64,000 nt of DNA from Desulfuromonas thiophila (GCF_900101955.1 NZ_FNAQ01000010.1:24013-88012); one strand, 5' to 3'; shown: positions 1 through 9,258, numbered from the stretch's first letter. The notes: a model not told the origin generated them from the letters alone. A program made the numbers and translations.

Positions 1-11
1 ACGGCCAGACA

Positions 12-122
12 TCGTCGTTATCCAGAGTGGTGGAGGGATTGGCCCGATGAAACCACAGCAACCGATCCGCCGGGCGGATGTCAGGTGCTAAATCCAGCCC
101 CGCAACCGGGGAAAGATGGGAC
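12..122 (+). ncRNA. SAM-I (S-box) riboswitch upstream of metX
   Basis: The conserved S-box core is readable in order: GAGTGGTGGAGGGA, then GGCCCGATGAAACC and CAGCAACC, then GGTGCTAAATCC, and finally GAAAGATGGGAC. This is the SAM-binding aptamer of the S-box class. It lies directly upstream of a terminator hairpin and the methionine gene metX, so it should switch metX off when S-adenosylmethionine is high. The exact 5 prime limit of helix P1 is approximate. Confidence 0.93.
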
Positions 123-159
123 GGAGTCTTGCAATACGCTGGATACGTCCTGGTATTGA

Positions 160-204
160 AAGGCCCTTTTCCCCTCTGCCGGAAAAAGGGCCTTGTTTGT
201 TTTT
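160..204 (+). terminator. Riboswitch expression-platform terminator
   Basis: An AAGGCCCTTTT arm pairs with an AAAAAGGGCCTT arm and is followed by GTTTGTTTTT. The hairpin lies between the SAM-I aptamer and the metX start, as expected for transcriptional control. The antiterminator partner was not worked out. Confidence 0.88.
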
Positions 205-241
205 CTCCGGGGTTTCCCGGCAGGGGGCGCCATTGACCGAC

Positions 242-1357
242 ATGGAGCAGGTTACCACCCGGTTTGTCACCTTCGAGGAAGAACTGCGTCTGGAGAGCGG
301 CCGGCTGCTGGCGCCCGTGACCCTGGCGTATGAGACCTATGGCCGCCTTAACGCGGTGGCTAGCAATGCCATTCTGGTGGCACATGCCTGGACCGGCGAT
401 GCTCACGCTGCCGGTCGTTACAGCCCGCAGGATCGCAAAGGCGGCTGGTGGGACGATATGATCGGACCGGGCAAGGTGCTGGATACCGAGCGTTTCTTCG
501 TGATCTGTTCCAATGTCATTGGTTCCTGCAAGGGTTCCACCGGTCCAACCAGCCTGAATCCGCAGACGGGCCGGCCGTACCGGCTGTCGTTCCCGATTGT
601 CATGGTGCGCGATATGGTGCGCGCACAGCAGCGGCTGATTGACCATCTGGGCATTGGTCGGCTGCTGGCTGTGATCGGCGGCAGCATGGGGGCCATGCAG
701 GCGCTGGAATGGGGCATTCATTTTCCCGAGCGGGTGGGCGCGATTATCCCGATCGCCGGTACCGGTCGGACCTCGCCCATGGCCATCGCGCTCAACGCTC
801 TGGCCCGTCAGGCGATCTACAATGATCCGCTGTGGAAGAAGGGCAACTACAAGCCGGAACATCCGCCGGCCAGCGGCTTTGCCTTGGCACGGGCGGTAGG
901 GCACATCTCGTTTTTGTCCGAACAATCGATGCAGATGAAATTCGGCCGGCGCTTTTCGGCCCGCGATGGTCTGTTCGACTTTTTCGGTCAGTTCGAGATC
1001 GAACGCTATCTGGAATACAACGGCAACAGTTTTGTCGAACGCTTTGATCCCAATGCCTTCCTTTATCTGGCCAAGGCCCTCGATCTGTATGATGTGGCCT
1101 GGAATTTTTCCAGCCCGGACGAGGCATTGGAGCGGTTGAATTGCCCGTCGCTGTGGTTTGCCTTTAGTTCTGACTGGCTCTATCGGCCAGAGGAAACCGA
1201 GGCGGTGGTAGCGATTCTGGCCCGCCAGAACAAGCCGGTGGACTATCACTGCATCGCTTCAGACTACGGTCACGATTCGTTTCTGGTCGAACCGGAAAAG
1301 TTCACGCCCTATGTGGTGAGGTTTCTTGATGAGCAGGCCCGCCAGGCCGGTTGCTAA
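242..1357 (+). CDS. metX: Homoserine O-acetyltransferase MetX
   Basis: Transfers an acetyl group from acetyl-CoA to homoserine, the first committed step of methionine synthesis in the cytoplasm. The 371-residue alpha/beta hydrolase has the usual length. The nucleophile elbow GGSMG carries Ser148; Asp311 (SSDWLY) and His344 (YGHDSF) complete the triad. The ATG at 242 gives the family N-terminus; a TTG nine bases upstream (233) sits at a better distance from AGGGGG and could be the true start. The SAM-I riboswitch and terminator upstream indicate control by S-adenosylmethionine. No metW follows, although metW often accompanies metX. Homoserine succinyltransferase is a possible alternative specificity. 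Confidence 0.93.
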   Translation: MEQVTTRFVTFEEELRLESGRLLAPVTLAYETYGRLNAVASNAILVAHAWTGDAHAAGRYSPQDRKGGWWDDMIGPGKVLDTERFFVICSNVIGSCKGSTGPTSLNPQTGRPYRLSFPIVMVRDMVRAQQRLIDHLGIGRLLAVIGGSMGAMQALEWGIHFPERVGAIIPIAGTGRTSPMAIALNALARQAIYNDPLWKKGNYKPEHPPASGFALARAVGHISFLSEQSMQMKFGRRFSARDGLFDFFGQFEIERYLEYNGNSFVERFDPNAFLYLAKALDLYDVAWNFSSPDEALERLNCPSLWFAFSSDWLYRPEETEAVVAILARQNKPVDYHCIASDYGHDSFLVEPEKFTPYVVRFLDEQARQAGC

Positions 1358-1403
1358 AAAGCGGCATGGCCTGTCAGGTAAAAGAGAGAATGTTGAGGCT
1401 GAC

Positions 1404-1562
1404 TCAGAACAGATCGAGCTGACGCGGATTTTTTTTGACGGGAATAAAGAAGGGTTTGGGCAGAAAACGCGGACATTCGAGTAGCCGCGTGCCGTAAAGC
1501 TGGCGGCAGCTGCGCAGGCAGCGTTCACACAGGGAGTTGTAGCGCGGGGACTCGGTAGCCAA
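1404..1562 (-). CDS. Small Cys-rich hypothetical protein; possible Sec-containing N-terminal extension
   Basis: The 52-residue frame from a TTG at 1562 carries SLCERCLRSCRQL, a further Cys in LLECPRF, and ends QLDLF. The Cys spacing (CxxCxxxC) and lack of repeats look like a real metal- or redox-binding micro-protein, but I do not recognise a named family. The TTG has no good ribosome site. Upstream in the same frame is a TGA (1575-1577), and beyond it an ATG at 1619 that overlaps the selU stop by 14 bases, an arrangement typical of coupled translation. Reading through the TGA would give 71 residues with a UxxC motif (UKPC). Loss of the original start codon is an equal possibility. Confidence 0.45.
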   Translation of the reverse strand: MATESPRYNSLCERCLRSCRQLYGTRLLECPRFLPKPFFIPVKKNPRQLDLF

Positions 1563-1605
1563 GGGACACGGCTTTCAGTTTCGGCGCCGGTGAGCAGCGC
1601 AGCTG

Positions 1606-2673
1606 TCAGATCGCGCCATTATCAGGCTGACTCAGAATCCTGTCAATAGCCGCCAGCAGCTCCCTTTGCTGATTGGCAAAGGGATCGATCCACAGGTCAA
1701 TACGCCGCTCTGGCTTGGTGTGGCCGTAGAGGGGATCGTAATAGTCCGTCATCAACGCGGCGATCAGCGCCGGCCAGTCGCGCTGCTGTTGCAGCTGCAG
1801 CAGCGCGTCGACCCGGGCCTGCCCCAGCCGTTGGCGCAGGGCGCGAATGGGCGGGATGAAATCCGCCGCCGGCTGGTCGCCAACGGCATAGTCCTCGGCG
1901 ATGACCTGTACCCGCTTGTCCAGAGCGGTTTCCAGCCACAGGGTGGTCTCCTGCTGCAGGGCGTCGTACAGACGTAACGGCAGCACCAGCCGGCCGATAT
2001 GACGGCTTTCGCCTTCTGTCAGGGCCCACTGGTCAGGGCCGATGTGGCGCAGTCGCTCCCACAGCAGGGCTTCAAACTGTTTCTGACTTGGCTGGGGGTG
2101 CAGGCCAATGGCGCCGAAGGCACTGCCGCGGTGGTTGGCCAGGCCCTCCAGGTCCAAAACGCTGACCCCCTGTTGATCAAGCTGGCGCAGAATACGGGTC
2201 TTGCCGACACCGGTGAGGCCACGCAGAACCAAGAGCCGACCCCAGGTGCCGTTGGCAAAAAAATCAACCACATGACGTCGAAATGCCTTGTGACCACCCT
2301 GCAGCTGGAAGGCCGGCAGTCCGGCGAGTTGCATAAAGGCGGTCATGGCCTGGCTGCGCTGTCCGCCGCGCCAGCAGTACAGCACCAGCGGCCGTCGCCG
2401 GTCGCCTTGCAGGCGGACAATCTGGTCGATCAGGCGTGGCAGCTGCGGTGCCACCTGTTCCAGTGCGAACTGGCGCGCCGCGCTGCTGCCCTGCTGCTTG
2501 TAGAGGGTGCCGACGGCAGCGCGTTCGGTGTCGTTCAGTAGCGGCACGTTGCAGGCGCCGGGGATGTGGCCGTCGGCGTATTCAGCCGGGCTGCGCACAT
2601 CAATGAACAGGCTGTTCTGATCGCGCCAGTCAAGGGCGGTGGCCAGGTCGATAATCAGTCCGGGATGCAGCAT
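1606..2673 (-). CDS. selU: tRNA 2-selenouridine synthase
   Basis: Replaces sulfur by selenium in 2-thiouridine at the wobble position of tRNAs for Glu, Gln and Lys, using selenophosphate. An N-terminal rhodanese domain (about 5-135) carries the active Cys100 in YCWRGGQRS; a P-loop domain follows with GLTGVGKT at 152-159. The 355-residue length is normal. The ATG at 2673 was chosen over an upstream in-frame start because AAGGGA lies just before it and the residues upstream are not family-like. A selenium-using cell is also indicated by the selenoprotein gene at 15056. A small Cys-rich ORF follows directly. The alternative symbol is mnmH. Confidence 0.93.
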   Translation of the reverse strand: MLHPGLIIDLATALDWRDQNSLFIDVRSPAEYADGHIPGACNVPLLNDTERAAVGTLYKQQGSSAARQFALEQVAPQLPRLIDQIVRLQGDRRRPLVLYCWRGGQRSQAMTAFMQLAGLPAFQLQGGHKAFRRHVVDFFANGTWGRLLVLRGLTGVGKTRILRQLDQQGVSVLDLEGLANHRGSAFGAIGLHPQPSQKQFEALLWERLRHIGPDQWALTEGESRHIGRLVLPLRLYDALQQETTLWLETALDKRVQVIAEDYAVGDQPAADFIPPIRALRQRLGQARVDALLQLQQQRDWPALIAALMTDYYDPLYGHTKPERRIDLWIDPFANQQRELLAAIDRILSQPDNGAI

Positions 2674-2798
2674 GCGGGATTCCCTTGCGCTCGGGGAGAG
2701 GGGCAAACAGGCCGGCGAGTGTAGCACGGATGCGCGGCAGCAGCCACAGTCACAAAGGGGGTGCCGCTTCGAATGCGGCCATTGACCGGCGAAAGCCA

Positions 2799-2828
2799 TT
2801 GACAGTTTTTAGCCCCCTGTGGTACAAA
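2799..2828 (+). promoter_or_regulatory. Sigma70 promoter of the ATP synthase Fo operon
   Basis: TTGACA, an 18-base spacer, then TACAAA. It lies about 50 bases upstream of the first Fo gene and points away from selU. Confidence 0.6.
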
Positions 2829-2880
2829 ACCGCGTTTGAAATGTCAGGCAGTTAGCGAAATGAAGAAATGGAAGCGGGCG

Positions 2881-3132
2881 ATGGCCGAAAACCGGCGCGA
2901 GCTGTATAAATCCCTCGGCTTTTTGTCGAGTGTCGGCATCTGCATGGTGGCATCCATTCTCATTGGCATGGCCATGGGCTACTATCTTGACCAGTGGCTT
3001 GGTACCGCGCCTTGGCTGCTGCTGATTTTTCTCGGCTTCGGTATCGCTTCGGGTTTTCGTAACATCTTCATTCTGACCGAGCGTGAACTGAAGCGCCAAA
3101 AACGCGAAGAAGGCCAGGACCGGCAGGCGTGA
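2881..3132 (+). CDS. AtpZ/AtpI-like ATP synthase accessory membrane protein
   Basis: A small protein of 83 residues with two hydrophobic helices (about 12-34 and 43-60), followed by a highly charged tail rich in Lys, Arg and Glu. This is the pattern of the ATPase gene 1/AtpZ family that precedes atpI and atpB in deltaproteobacterial Fo operons and is linked to ion or magnesium handling and c-ring assembly. The ATG at 2881 has GGAAG six bases upstream; an in-frame ATG at 2860 lacks a clear site. Its stop overlaps the GTG start of the next gene, suggesting coupled translation. Confidence 0.75.
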   Translation: MAENRRELYKSLGFLSSVGICMVASILIGMAMGYYLDQWLGTAPWLLLIFLGFGIASGFRNIFILTERELKRQKREEGQDRQA

Positions 3133-3491
3133 AGACCGATGAAACCCTGCTGCTTGCACGGCTGGCACGCCGTAATTGGCTGCTGCTGGTGGTTTTGGTG
3201 CTGGCGTCGCTGCCGTTGCAGCGCTGGGATCTGACCCTCGGCGTTGCCAGTGGTGGGCTGGTGGCAGTGGGCGGTTATCAATGGCTGTACCGTTCGCTGG
3301 TTCGTGCCCTGCAGGAAGGCAGCGGTGCCGCGCGGCGTTTTCAGCGGGGCTACTTGCTGCGCCTGGCGGTTCTCGCGGTGCTGCTGGTGATACTGATCGC
3401 GCTGGTGCGGGTACACCCAGCCGGTCTGGTTGTTGGATTGTCCATCGTGGTCATCAATCTGTTTTGGGCCACTGTTGAGCGTGTATTTTAA
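3129..3491 (+). CDS. atpI: ATP synthase protein I
   Basis: A 120-residue inner-membrane protein with four predicted helices (about 15-31, 34-52, 74-92, 97-115), as in the ATP synthase I family. AtpI helps assemble the c-ring and may carry ions. It begins at a GTG that overlaps the previous stop codon. Position between the AtpZ-like gene and atpB supports the call more than sequence, which is weakly conserved in this family. Confidence 0.8.
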   Translation: MKTDETLLLARLARRNWLLLVVLVLASLPLQRWDLTLGVASGGLVAVGGYQWLYRSLVRALQEGSGAARRFQRGYLLRLAVLAVLLVILIALVRVHPAGLVVGLSIVVINLFWATVERVF

Positions 3492-3514
3492 GGCATAAGG
3501 AGGCGCGATCCCCC

Positions 3515-4189
3515 ATGACTCACCCGTTTCTGATTTTCCAATGGCTCGAGCAACAGTTGCACACCCACATCGGTGAACATGTTACTTACACCTGGTTCGT
3601 CATGCTGCTGCTGATCGTGCTGGGTTTTATTGTGTCGCGTGCCGTCAAGATGGTGCCCGCGGGCTGGCAGAACCTGATGGAATCTGTCGTCAGCGGTATT
3701 GAAAACCTGATTGTTGAGACCATGGGGCCCAAGGGTAGAACCTATTTCCCGCTGATCGCTACCTTTGCCCTGTTCATTCTGGTTTCGAACCTGATCGCCC
3801 TGGTTCCGGGTTTCTACCCGCCGACCGCCAATCTGAACACCAACGCCGCCCTGGCGCTGACCGTTTTTGCCATGACCCATATCATTGGTGTCAAGGAGCA
3901 CGGCATTTCCTATGTCAAGCACTTCATGGGGCCGATTCTGGCGCTGGCACCGCTGATCTTCATCATCGAGATCATTGGCCATCTGGCTCGGCCGCTGTCA
4001 TTGTCGCTGCGTCTTTTCGGTAACATGTATGGCCATGAGATTGTGTTGATGATCTTTTTTGCCCTGGTGCCGCTGTTCCTGCCTATTCCGATGATGATGA
4101 TGGGCATTCTGGTGGCCTTCATCCAGGCCTTCGTCTTTACCCTGCTGGCCATGATCTATATTGCCGGCGCGCTGGAAGAGGCTCACTGA
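3515..4189 (+). CDS. atpB: F0F1 ATP synthase subunit a
   Basis: The ion-channel stator subunit of the membrane Fo sector. At 224 residues it is in the normal range, with several membrane helices. The essential arginine is Arg166 in [11 protein letters not shown], and the C-terminal helix contains [16 protein letters not shown] strong AAGGAGG lies ten bases before the ATG. The b, delta, alpha, gamma, beta and epsilon genes are absent, so this is the separate Fo half of a split atp operon. Confidence 0.96.
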   Translation: MTHPFLIFQWLEQQLHTHIGEHVTYTWFVMLLLIVLGFIVSRAVKMVPAGWQNLMESVVSGIENLIVETMGPKGRTYFPLIATFALFILVSNLIALVPGFYPPTANLNTNAALALTVFAMTHIIGVKEHGISYVKHFMGPILALAPLIFIIEIIGHLARPLSLSLRLFGNMYGHEIVLMIFFALVPLFLPIPMMMMGILVAFIQAFVFTLLAMIYIAGALEEAH

Positions 4190-4296
4190 TTTCGCTTCAT
4201 TGCTGAGGCTTTTAACGCGCCGGATGCCGGCGCGAGGTCCTATTCAGTATAGGAAGAAAAACCACCCACCCCAATGTTTGCAGAAGGAGAATGAAG

Positions 4297-4563
4297 ATGA
4301 CGTTTTTCGCATGGTGTATGATCGCTGCAGGTTTCGGTATGGCTATCGGTTCCTTCGGTACCGGCCTTGGTCAGGGTCTGGCTATCAAATCGGCAGTTGA
4401 AGGCGTTGCTCGCAATCCGAGTGCCAGCGGTAAAATCCTCACGACCATGATGATCGGTCTGGCCATGATCGAGTCTCTGGCCATTTATGTCTTCGTTGTG
4501 GCCATGATCATTCTGTTTGCCAATCCGTTCACCGCTCAGGTGATGGAGCTGGCCAGCAAGTAA
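4297..4563 (+). CDS. atpE: F0F1 ATP synthase subunit c
   Basis: The proteolipid that forms the rotor ring. It has 88 residues, two helices and the polar loop GVARNPSAS. The ion-binding carboxylate is Glu59 in MIESLAIY. Gln26, Ser60 and Tyr64 are also present, at the same spacing as sodium ligands of known Na+ c-rings. The start at 4297 was chosen because the ATG at 4291 directly abuts AAGGAGA, whereas 4297 is seven bases from AGGAG. A strong terminator follows. Confidence 0.96.
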   Translation: MTFFAWCMIAAGFGMAIGSFGTGLGQGLAIKSAVEGVARNPSASGKILTTMMIGLAMIESLAIYVFVVAMIILFANPFTAQVMELASK

Positions 4564-4582
4564 TCGTTCTGCCCGCTACGCT

Positions 4583-4618
4583 TAAAAAGGCGCCCTCCTG
4601 TGTGGGGCGCCTTTTTTT
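4583..4618 (+). terminator. Terminator of the Fo operon
   Basis: AAAAAGGCGCCC and GGGCGCCTTTTTTT arms form a stable hairpin ending in a T-run, 20 bases after atpE. It confirms that the operon ends here. Confidence 0.93.
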
Positions 4619-4763
4619 GTGTGTAGCCGGCAGAGGGATGGCCGCTGCGGTGGCAATCCGCGCGCGTCATGAGGGCGCGCATTGGGCGGCAGCAATCGGG
4701 TTAGCCTGTCTCCCGCAGGGTAAAAAGGCTTGGGCAGAAACGCTTTCGATCAAGGAGAAGCCG

Positions 4764-5378
4764 ATGAATACGCAAGAAAATCACCATGGGCCACTGGCCG
4801 GGCAGGAGGTTGAAATCGGCCAGCGTCAGCTGCTCTATCGTGGTTTCATGCAGATTGAACAATTGCAGCTGCGCCATCGTTGCTATGATGGCCATTGGTC
4901 GGCCTGGATGCGGCGTGAATTGCTTGATCGTGGCCAGGCCGTGGCGCTGGTGCTGGTTGATCCCGTGGCTCGGATGCTGGTGCTGGTGGAACAGTTCCGC
5001 GTTGGTGCCCTGGCGGACGAGGCGGGTGCCTGGTTGCTGGAATTGGTGGCGGGTATGATAGAGATCGGCGAGCAGCCGGCAGCAGTGGCGCTGCGTGAGT
5101 GTTTGGAAGAGGCCGGCTGTCAGCCGCACCACTTGACATTCATAAACCGCTTTTATCTGACCCCCGGGGGCAGCAATGAGCAGATTTACTTGTACTACGG
5201 TGAGGTGGACAGCCGGGGCCTGAATGGTCGTCTGGCCGGTGCGGCTCATGAGGGCGAGGATATCCGGGTGCGGCTGGTGCCGCTGACGCAGTTGGAGGAA
5301 CTGTTGGCCAGCGGCCGGATTCGCAATGCCACCACCCTGGTTGGGCTGCAATGGCTGTTGCTGCAGCAGCGGGTCTGA
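4764..5378 (+). CDS. NUDIX hydrolase, ADP-ribose pyrophosphatase type
   Basis: A 204-residue NUDIX protein, likely cleaving ADP-ribose to AMP and ribose 5-phosphate. The NUDIX box is complete: G(x5)E(x7)RE..EE.G is read in GMIEIGEQPAAVALRE and CLEEAGC. The stretch RFYLTPGGSNEQIYLY after the box matches the NudF/ADP-ribose pyrophosphatase type. AAGGAG lies six bases before the ATG at 4764, which sets the start. The gene stands alone between the atpE terminator and the convergent fabH. Confidence 0.88.
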   Translation: MNTQENHHGPLAGQEVEIGQRQLLYRGFMQIEQLQLRHRCYDGHWSAWMRRELLDRGQAVALVLVDPVARMLVLVEQFRVGALADEAGAWLLELVAGMIEIGEQPAAVALRECLEEAGCQPHHLTFINRFYLTPGGSNEQIYLYYGEVDSRGLNGRLAGAAHEGEDIRVRLVPLTQLEELLASGRIRNATTLVGLQWLLLQQRV

Positions 5379-5437
5379 GCGGCTAAGAAGCTCAATGGCG
5401 CAGTTCGTTAAGCCCGCCAATGATCAGAAAAGGCGAT

Positions 5438-6415
5438 TCAGAAGCGCAGGATGGCGGCGGCCCAGGTCAGTCCGGCGCCGAAGGTCGTCAGGCCGATGTG
5501 CTGGCCGGCTTGAATCCGGCCGCTACGCCAGGCCTCGTCAAGGGCAATGGGGATGGATGCCGCCGAGGTGTTGCCGTAGCGGTCAACATTGATATAGACC
5601 CGTTCCGCCGGCAGGCCGAAACGCTTGCCAATGGCTTCAATGATGCGGCGGTTAGCCTGATGAGGAATCAGCAGGTCAAGATCATCTTGAGCGATACCGG
5701 CCTTGTCCAGGGCCTCCTGCAGGGCGTCGGCCATGCTGACGACCGCGTGACGGAAGACCTCGCGTCCTTCCATGTGAATGGTGGCGAAGCCGCTGGCCAG
5801 ATCCGCAGCGGTGAGGGGATGCTGACTGCCGGCCGGGTTGTACAGCAGGCCGTGCTGGCGCCCGTCACTGTGAATTACGCTGCTAAGCAGACCGGCGCTG
5901 GTTCTGGCCGGGCCGAGGACCAGGGCGCCGGCACCATCGCCAAACAGCACGCAGGTGTTGCGATCCTGCCAGTTCACCATGCTGGAGAGCATTTCTGCGG
6001 CCACCAGCAGGATATGACGATGGCCGCCGCAGCGGATCAGACTGTCGGCCAGATGCAGGCCATAGAGAAAGCCGGAACAGGCGGCCGACAGATCGAAGGC
6101 CGCCGCCTGGTGCGCGCCGAGTTTTTCCTGCAGCAGGCAGGCCATGGCGGGAAATTTGAAGTCACCGGTGACCGTTGCCACCAGAATCAGATCGATTTCG
6201 CTGGCTGTCAGCTGCGCGGCGGCCAACGCCTGGTGGGCCGCTTGTGCTGCCAGATCAGACAGAGCGCTGCCCGGTTCGGCGATGTGGCGCTGGTGAATGC
6301 CGGAACGTTCAACAATCCAGGCATCGCTGGTGTCTACCAGGGTTTCCAGGTCGGCATTGGTCAGAACACGCTCGGGAACCGCATGACCAGATCCGAGCAG
6401 ACAGCAGGCAGGCAT
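5438..6415 (-). CDS. fabH: 3-oxoacyl-ACP synthase III
   Basis: Condenses acetyl-CoA with malonyl-ACP to start fatty acid synthesis. The 325-residue protein has the full Cys-His-Asn triad: Cys113 in SAACSG, His252 in PHQAN, Asn282 in YGNTS. GGAGG lies six bases before the ATG. It is the last gene of a minus-strand operon with cysM/K, ubiD and the LOG gene. No ACP or other fab gene is adjacent, so it may be one of several KAS III copies. Confidence 0.93.
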   Translation of the reverse strand: MPACCLLGSGHAVPERVLTNADLETLVDTSDAWIVERSGIHQRHIAEPGSALSDLAAQAAHQALAAAQLTASEIDLILVATVTGDFKFPAMACLLQEKLGAHQAAAFDLSAACSGFLYGLHLADSLIRCGGHRHILLVAAEMLSSMVNWQDRNTCVLFGDGAGALVLGPARTSAGLLSSVIHSDGRQHGLLYNPAGSQHPLTAADLASGFATIHMEGREVFRHAVVSMADALQEALDKAGIAQDDLDLLIPHQANRRIIEAIGKRFGLPAERVYINVDRYGNTSAASIPIALDEAWRSGRIQAGQHIGLTTFGAGLTWAAAILRF

Positions 6416-6470
6416 TGTTTTCCTCCCAGACAGGTAAAGAGAGCGGACAGCCAGTAAAGATCATGCCCGG

Positions 6471-7427
6471 CTAGGGCGGGCAGCAGGCGCAGGTCGAACG
6501 GAACAGCGCGGTGCTGAGATAGCGGTCACCGCGATCCGGCAGCAGCGTGACAATGGTGCCGCGCTGCATCCGGGTCGCCAGACGCAGGGCTCCGGCGACA
6601 GCGGCGCCGCTCGACATGCCGACAAACAGCCCTTCCTGCAGGGCCAGTTCGCGGGTACAGGCAAAGGCCTCCTCATCGCCAACGGTCAGTTTGTCATCAA
6701 GCTGATCGGGCTGGTAGATGGCCGGAACAATGGCTTCACTCATGTTTTTGAGCCCCTGCACCCGGTGCCCGAGGGTGGGTTCGACGGCCACCAGTGCCAG
6801 ATTCGGGCTGTATTCCTTCAGTGCCCGCCCCGTTCCCATCAGGGTGCCGGAGGTGCCCAGACCGGCAATGAAGGCATCAATGCGGCCAGCGCATTGATGC
6901 CAGATTTCCGGTCCGGTGGTTTCGTAGTGCGCCAGCGGATTGTTGGGATTGCTGTACTGGTTGGGCATGAAATAGCGCTCCGGTTCCTGGCGTACCATTT
7001 CATGGGCCAAGCGGATAGCGCCATCGGTGGCCTGGCCGGGGGCCGACAGCACCACCTTGGCGCCGTAGGCTTCCAGGACGGCGCGCCGTTCCATGCTGAC
7101 ACAGGGTGGCATGACCAGGGTCACCGGAATGCCTAGAGCCGCGCCCAGCATGGCCAGGGCGATGCCGGTATTGCCGGAGGTCGGCTCCAGCAGGATTTTA
7201 CCGGGCGTCAGACAACCCTGGGCCAACGCCTGCTTGACCATGTACCAAGCCGGCCGGTCCTTGACCGAGCCGCCGGGATTGCTGCCTTCGAGCTTGGCCA
7301 GAATCCGTACCGCCGGGTTGGGATTGAGTTTGCGGATTTCCACCAGCGGTGTGTTGCCGATGGCGCTGGTCAGGTGATCTGCGGCGGGAGTCCGCAGGTT
7401 TTTGGCGTGCAATTCAGATGATGCCAT
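6471..7427 (-). CDS. cysM: Cysteine synthase (O-acetylserine sulfhydrylase, CysM/CysK family)
   Basis: A PLP enzyme making cysteine from O-acetylserine and sulfide. The PLP lysine is Lys56 in GSVKDRP, and the phosphate/substrate loop is TSGNTG at 83-88. At 318 residues it fits the family; the C-terminal tail is short and ends in CACCPP, an unusual Cys-rich end. The ATG at 7427 has GGAGG at good distance and overlaps the end of ubiD by 14 bases, suggesting coupled translation. CysM versus CysK cannot be decided from sequence reading alone. Confidence 0.88.
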   Translation of the reverse strand: MASSELHAKNLRTPAADHLTSAIGNTPLVEIRKLNPNPAVRILAKLEGSNPGGSVKDRPAWYMVKQALAQGCLTPGKILLEPTSGNTGIALAMLGAALGIPVTLVMPPCVSMERRAVLEAYGAKVVLSAPGQATDGAIRLAHEMVRQEPERYFMPNQYSNPNNPLAHYETTGPEIWHQCAGRIDAFIAGLGTSGTLMGTGRALKEYSPNLALVAVEPTLGHRVQGLKNMSEAIVPAIYQPDQLDDKLTVGDEEAFACTRELALQEGLFVGMSSGAAVAGALRLATRMQRGTIVTLLPDRGDRYLSTALFRSTCACCPP

Positions 7428-9258
7428 GCAGTGGTCCTCCGTGGACGGCCCAGGATTCGAGGCGGCGAATGACACCGGCATCGTCCTCCAGTGGCGGCGC
7501 ATGCTGGGGTTTGCGCCGTGCATCGAGAACCAGTGCGCCGTTGCAGCCCCAGTGTTTGTCCTGCTGGAAAGCGCCGATGCCGTAGAGATCACGGGCCGGA
7601 TCGGAACGGGTAAAGCTGACCCACAGCAGGTTCTCCAGGGTAGTAGCAGCAAAGGCGCTGTCATCACAGAGAATCAACAGGGGAAAGCTGTTGATTGGAT
7701 GGTCTGTAGCGTAATGGCTGCAGAAACGTTGCAGGTCGGCGGTCGGCTGGCTGCCGGGGGCGAAACAGGGCGGCCCCTGCAGCACCAGTACGCCAGGTAG
7801 GGCGATCTGTGGCGCGCTGAAGCCGGACGGCAGGTCGAGTCTCTCGGGCAACTGTTCCGGCAACGGGCGCCTGGGTGGTCCGCAGGCGGCGATGACGACC
7901 TTCGATCCCTGATTGAGCCCTGTACCACTGTAATCCAGGGTGTCGATGGTGGCATGGGTGTGGAAATGCAGATCACGGCGCCAGTCACAGCGCTGCAGCA
8001 TGTGCTGTAAAAATGCCGCGCAATTATGAATATCCAGCTGTGCGGCGTCCTGTTCATTGGCGATGAGCAGGTACTTGGCCAGCGATAGCTGACCCTGGCC
8101 GAGAATGGCACAAGCCTGGGTCAGCAGTTCCTGTGGCCGATCGCAGGGGCTGTAGGGGGTATAGCGTTCACTGCCGATGGCCAGCAGCAGCGGATGGACA
8201 CCGGCGGCATCGACGGCATGGACAGCGCGCACGCCGGGAAGCACCTGGGGAATCAGCGTGCCGGTCAGTTCGTGGATGAAGGCGCCGAAGCTGGTGTCCT
8301 CCTGTGGGGGACGGCCAACGCTGGTGAAGGGCCAGATGGCGCCGGGGCGGTGGTAGACACGTTCGACCTGCAGCACGGGGAAATCATGGATCAGGCTGTA
8401 ATAACCCAGATGATCGCCAAAAGGGCCTTCGGGCTTGGTCTGCCGTGGCGCGACCCGGCCGCACAGAACAAAATCGGCTTCCGCCGGTACCGGCAACGGC
8501 CAACCGGGGGGCTGGGCCAGCGCCAGGCGCTGGCCGGCCAGGGCGCCGGCAAAAGCCAGTTCCGGCAGACCTTCAGGTAGCGGCATGACCGCGGCCACGG
8601 CCAGGGCCGGCGGTCCGCCGACGAAGACATTGACCGGCAGATCCTGGCCACGGCTGGCGGCTGCCTGGTGATGGACGCCGATTCCGCGGTGAATCTGGTA
8701 GTGCAGGCCGACTTCCTGATCGGCCGCATAGGCGTTGCCGGCCAGCTGGATACGGTACATGCCCAGATTGCTGTGACGCCAGCCAGGTTGGGCCGGATGT
8801 TCGCTGTAAACCTGGGGCAGGGTGATGAAGGGGCCGCCGTCGGCTGGCCAGCTCACCAGCTGTGGCAGGTCATGCAGCTGGCAGCGGTGCGTTAGCACGG
8901 CTGCGCTGCGCCGCCGACGTGGCAGCAGATGACTGGCGCCGTGCAATGCCGCCAGCAGGCGGGTTGGTGGCCGCAGCAGGCTGGCAGGGTCGCTTTTGGC
9001 ACCGATCAGGGCCTGCAGGCGCGGCAGGCTGTCGCGGAAGATATAGCGGGTGCGCTCCAGGCTGCCATAGAGATTCGCCAGCACCGGAAAACGGCAGCCG
9101 CGCACCCGCTCAAACAGCAGCGCCGGAGCCTGACGGGCATAGGCCCGCCGGGCGATGGCGGCCAGCTCCAGATGGGGATCGACCTCGATGGTGATGCGGC
9201 GCAACTGACCGCTGCGTTCGAGGTCGCAGATACAGCTGTGCAGATTGGCGTAGCCCAC
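7414..9258 (-). CDS. UbiD-family decarboxylase, long menaquinone type (MqnL-like)
   Basis: A prenylated-FMN decarboxylase of 614 residues. The UbiD signature KPEGPFGDHLGYY is present at about 274-286, with SNLGMYR and HQAAASRGQ motifs nearer the N-terminus. This long form (about 600 residues) is characteristic of the futalosine-pathway menaquinone decarboxylase family rather than the roughly 490-residue ubiquinone enzyme. The window also carries mqnD and mqnB at 23009-24595, so a role late in menaquinone synthesis is likely. It starts 12 bases after the LOG gene and overlaps cysM. Confidence 0.86.
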   Translation of the reverse strand: MGYANLHSCICDLERSGQLRRITIEVDPHLELAAIARRAYARQAPALLFERVRGCRFPVLANLYGSLERTRYIFRDSLPRLQALIGAKSDPASLLRPPTRLLAALHGASHLLPRRRRSAAVLTHRCQLHDLPQLVSWPADGGPFITLPQVYSEHPAQPGWRHSNLGMYRIQLAGNAYAADQEVGLHYQIHRGIGVHHQAAASRGQDLPVNVFVGGPPALAVAAVMPLPEGLPELAFAGALAGQRLALAQPPGWPLPVPAEADFVLCGRVAPRQTKPEGPFGDHLGYYSLIHDFPVLQVERVYHRPGAIWPFTSVGRPPQEDTSFGAFIHELTGTLIPQVLPGVRAVHAVDAAGVHPLLLAIGSERYTPYSPCDRPQELLTQACAILGQGQLSLAKYLLIANEQDAAQLDIHNCAAFLQHMLQRCDWRRDLHFHTHATIDTLDYSGTGLNQGSKVVIAACGPPRRPLPEQLPERLDLPSGFSAPQIALPGVLVLQGPPCFAPGSQPTADLQRFCSHYATDHPINSFPLLILCDDSAFAATTLENLLWVSFTRSDPARDLYGIGAFQQDKHWGCNGALVLDARRKPQHAPPLEDDAGVIRRLESWAVHGGPLHGII

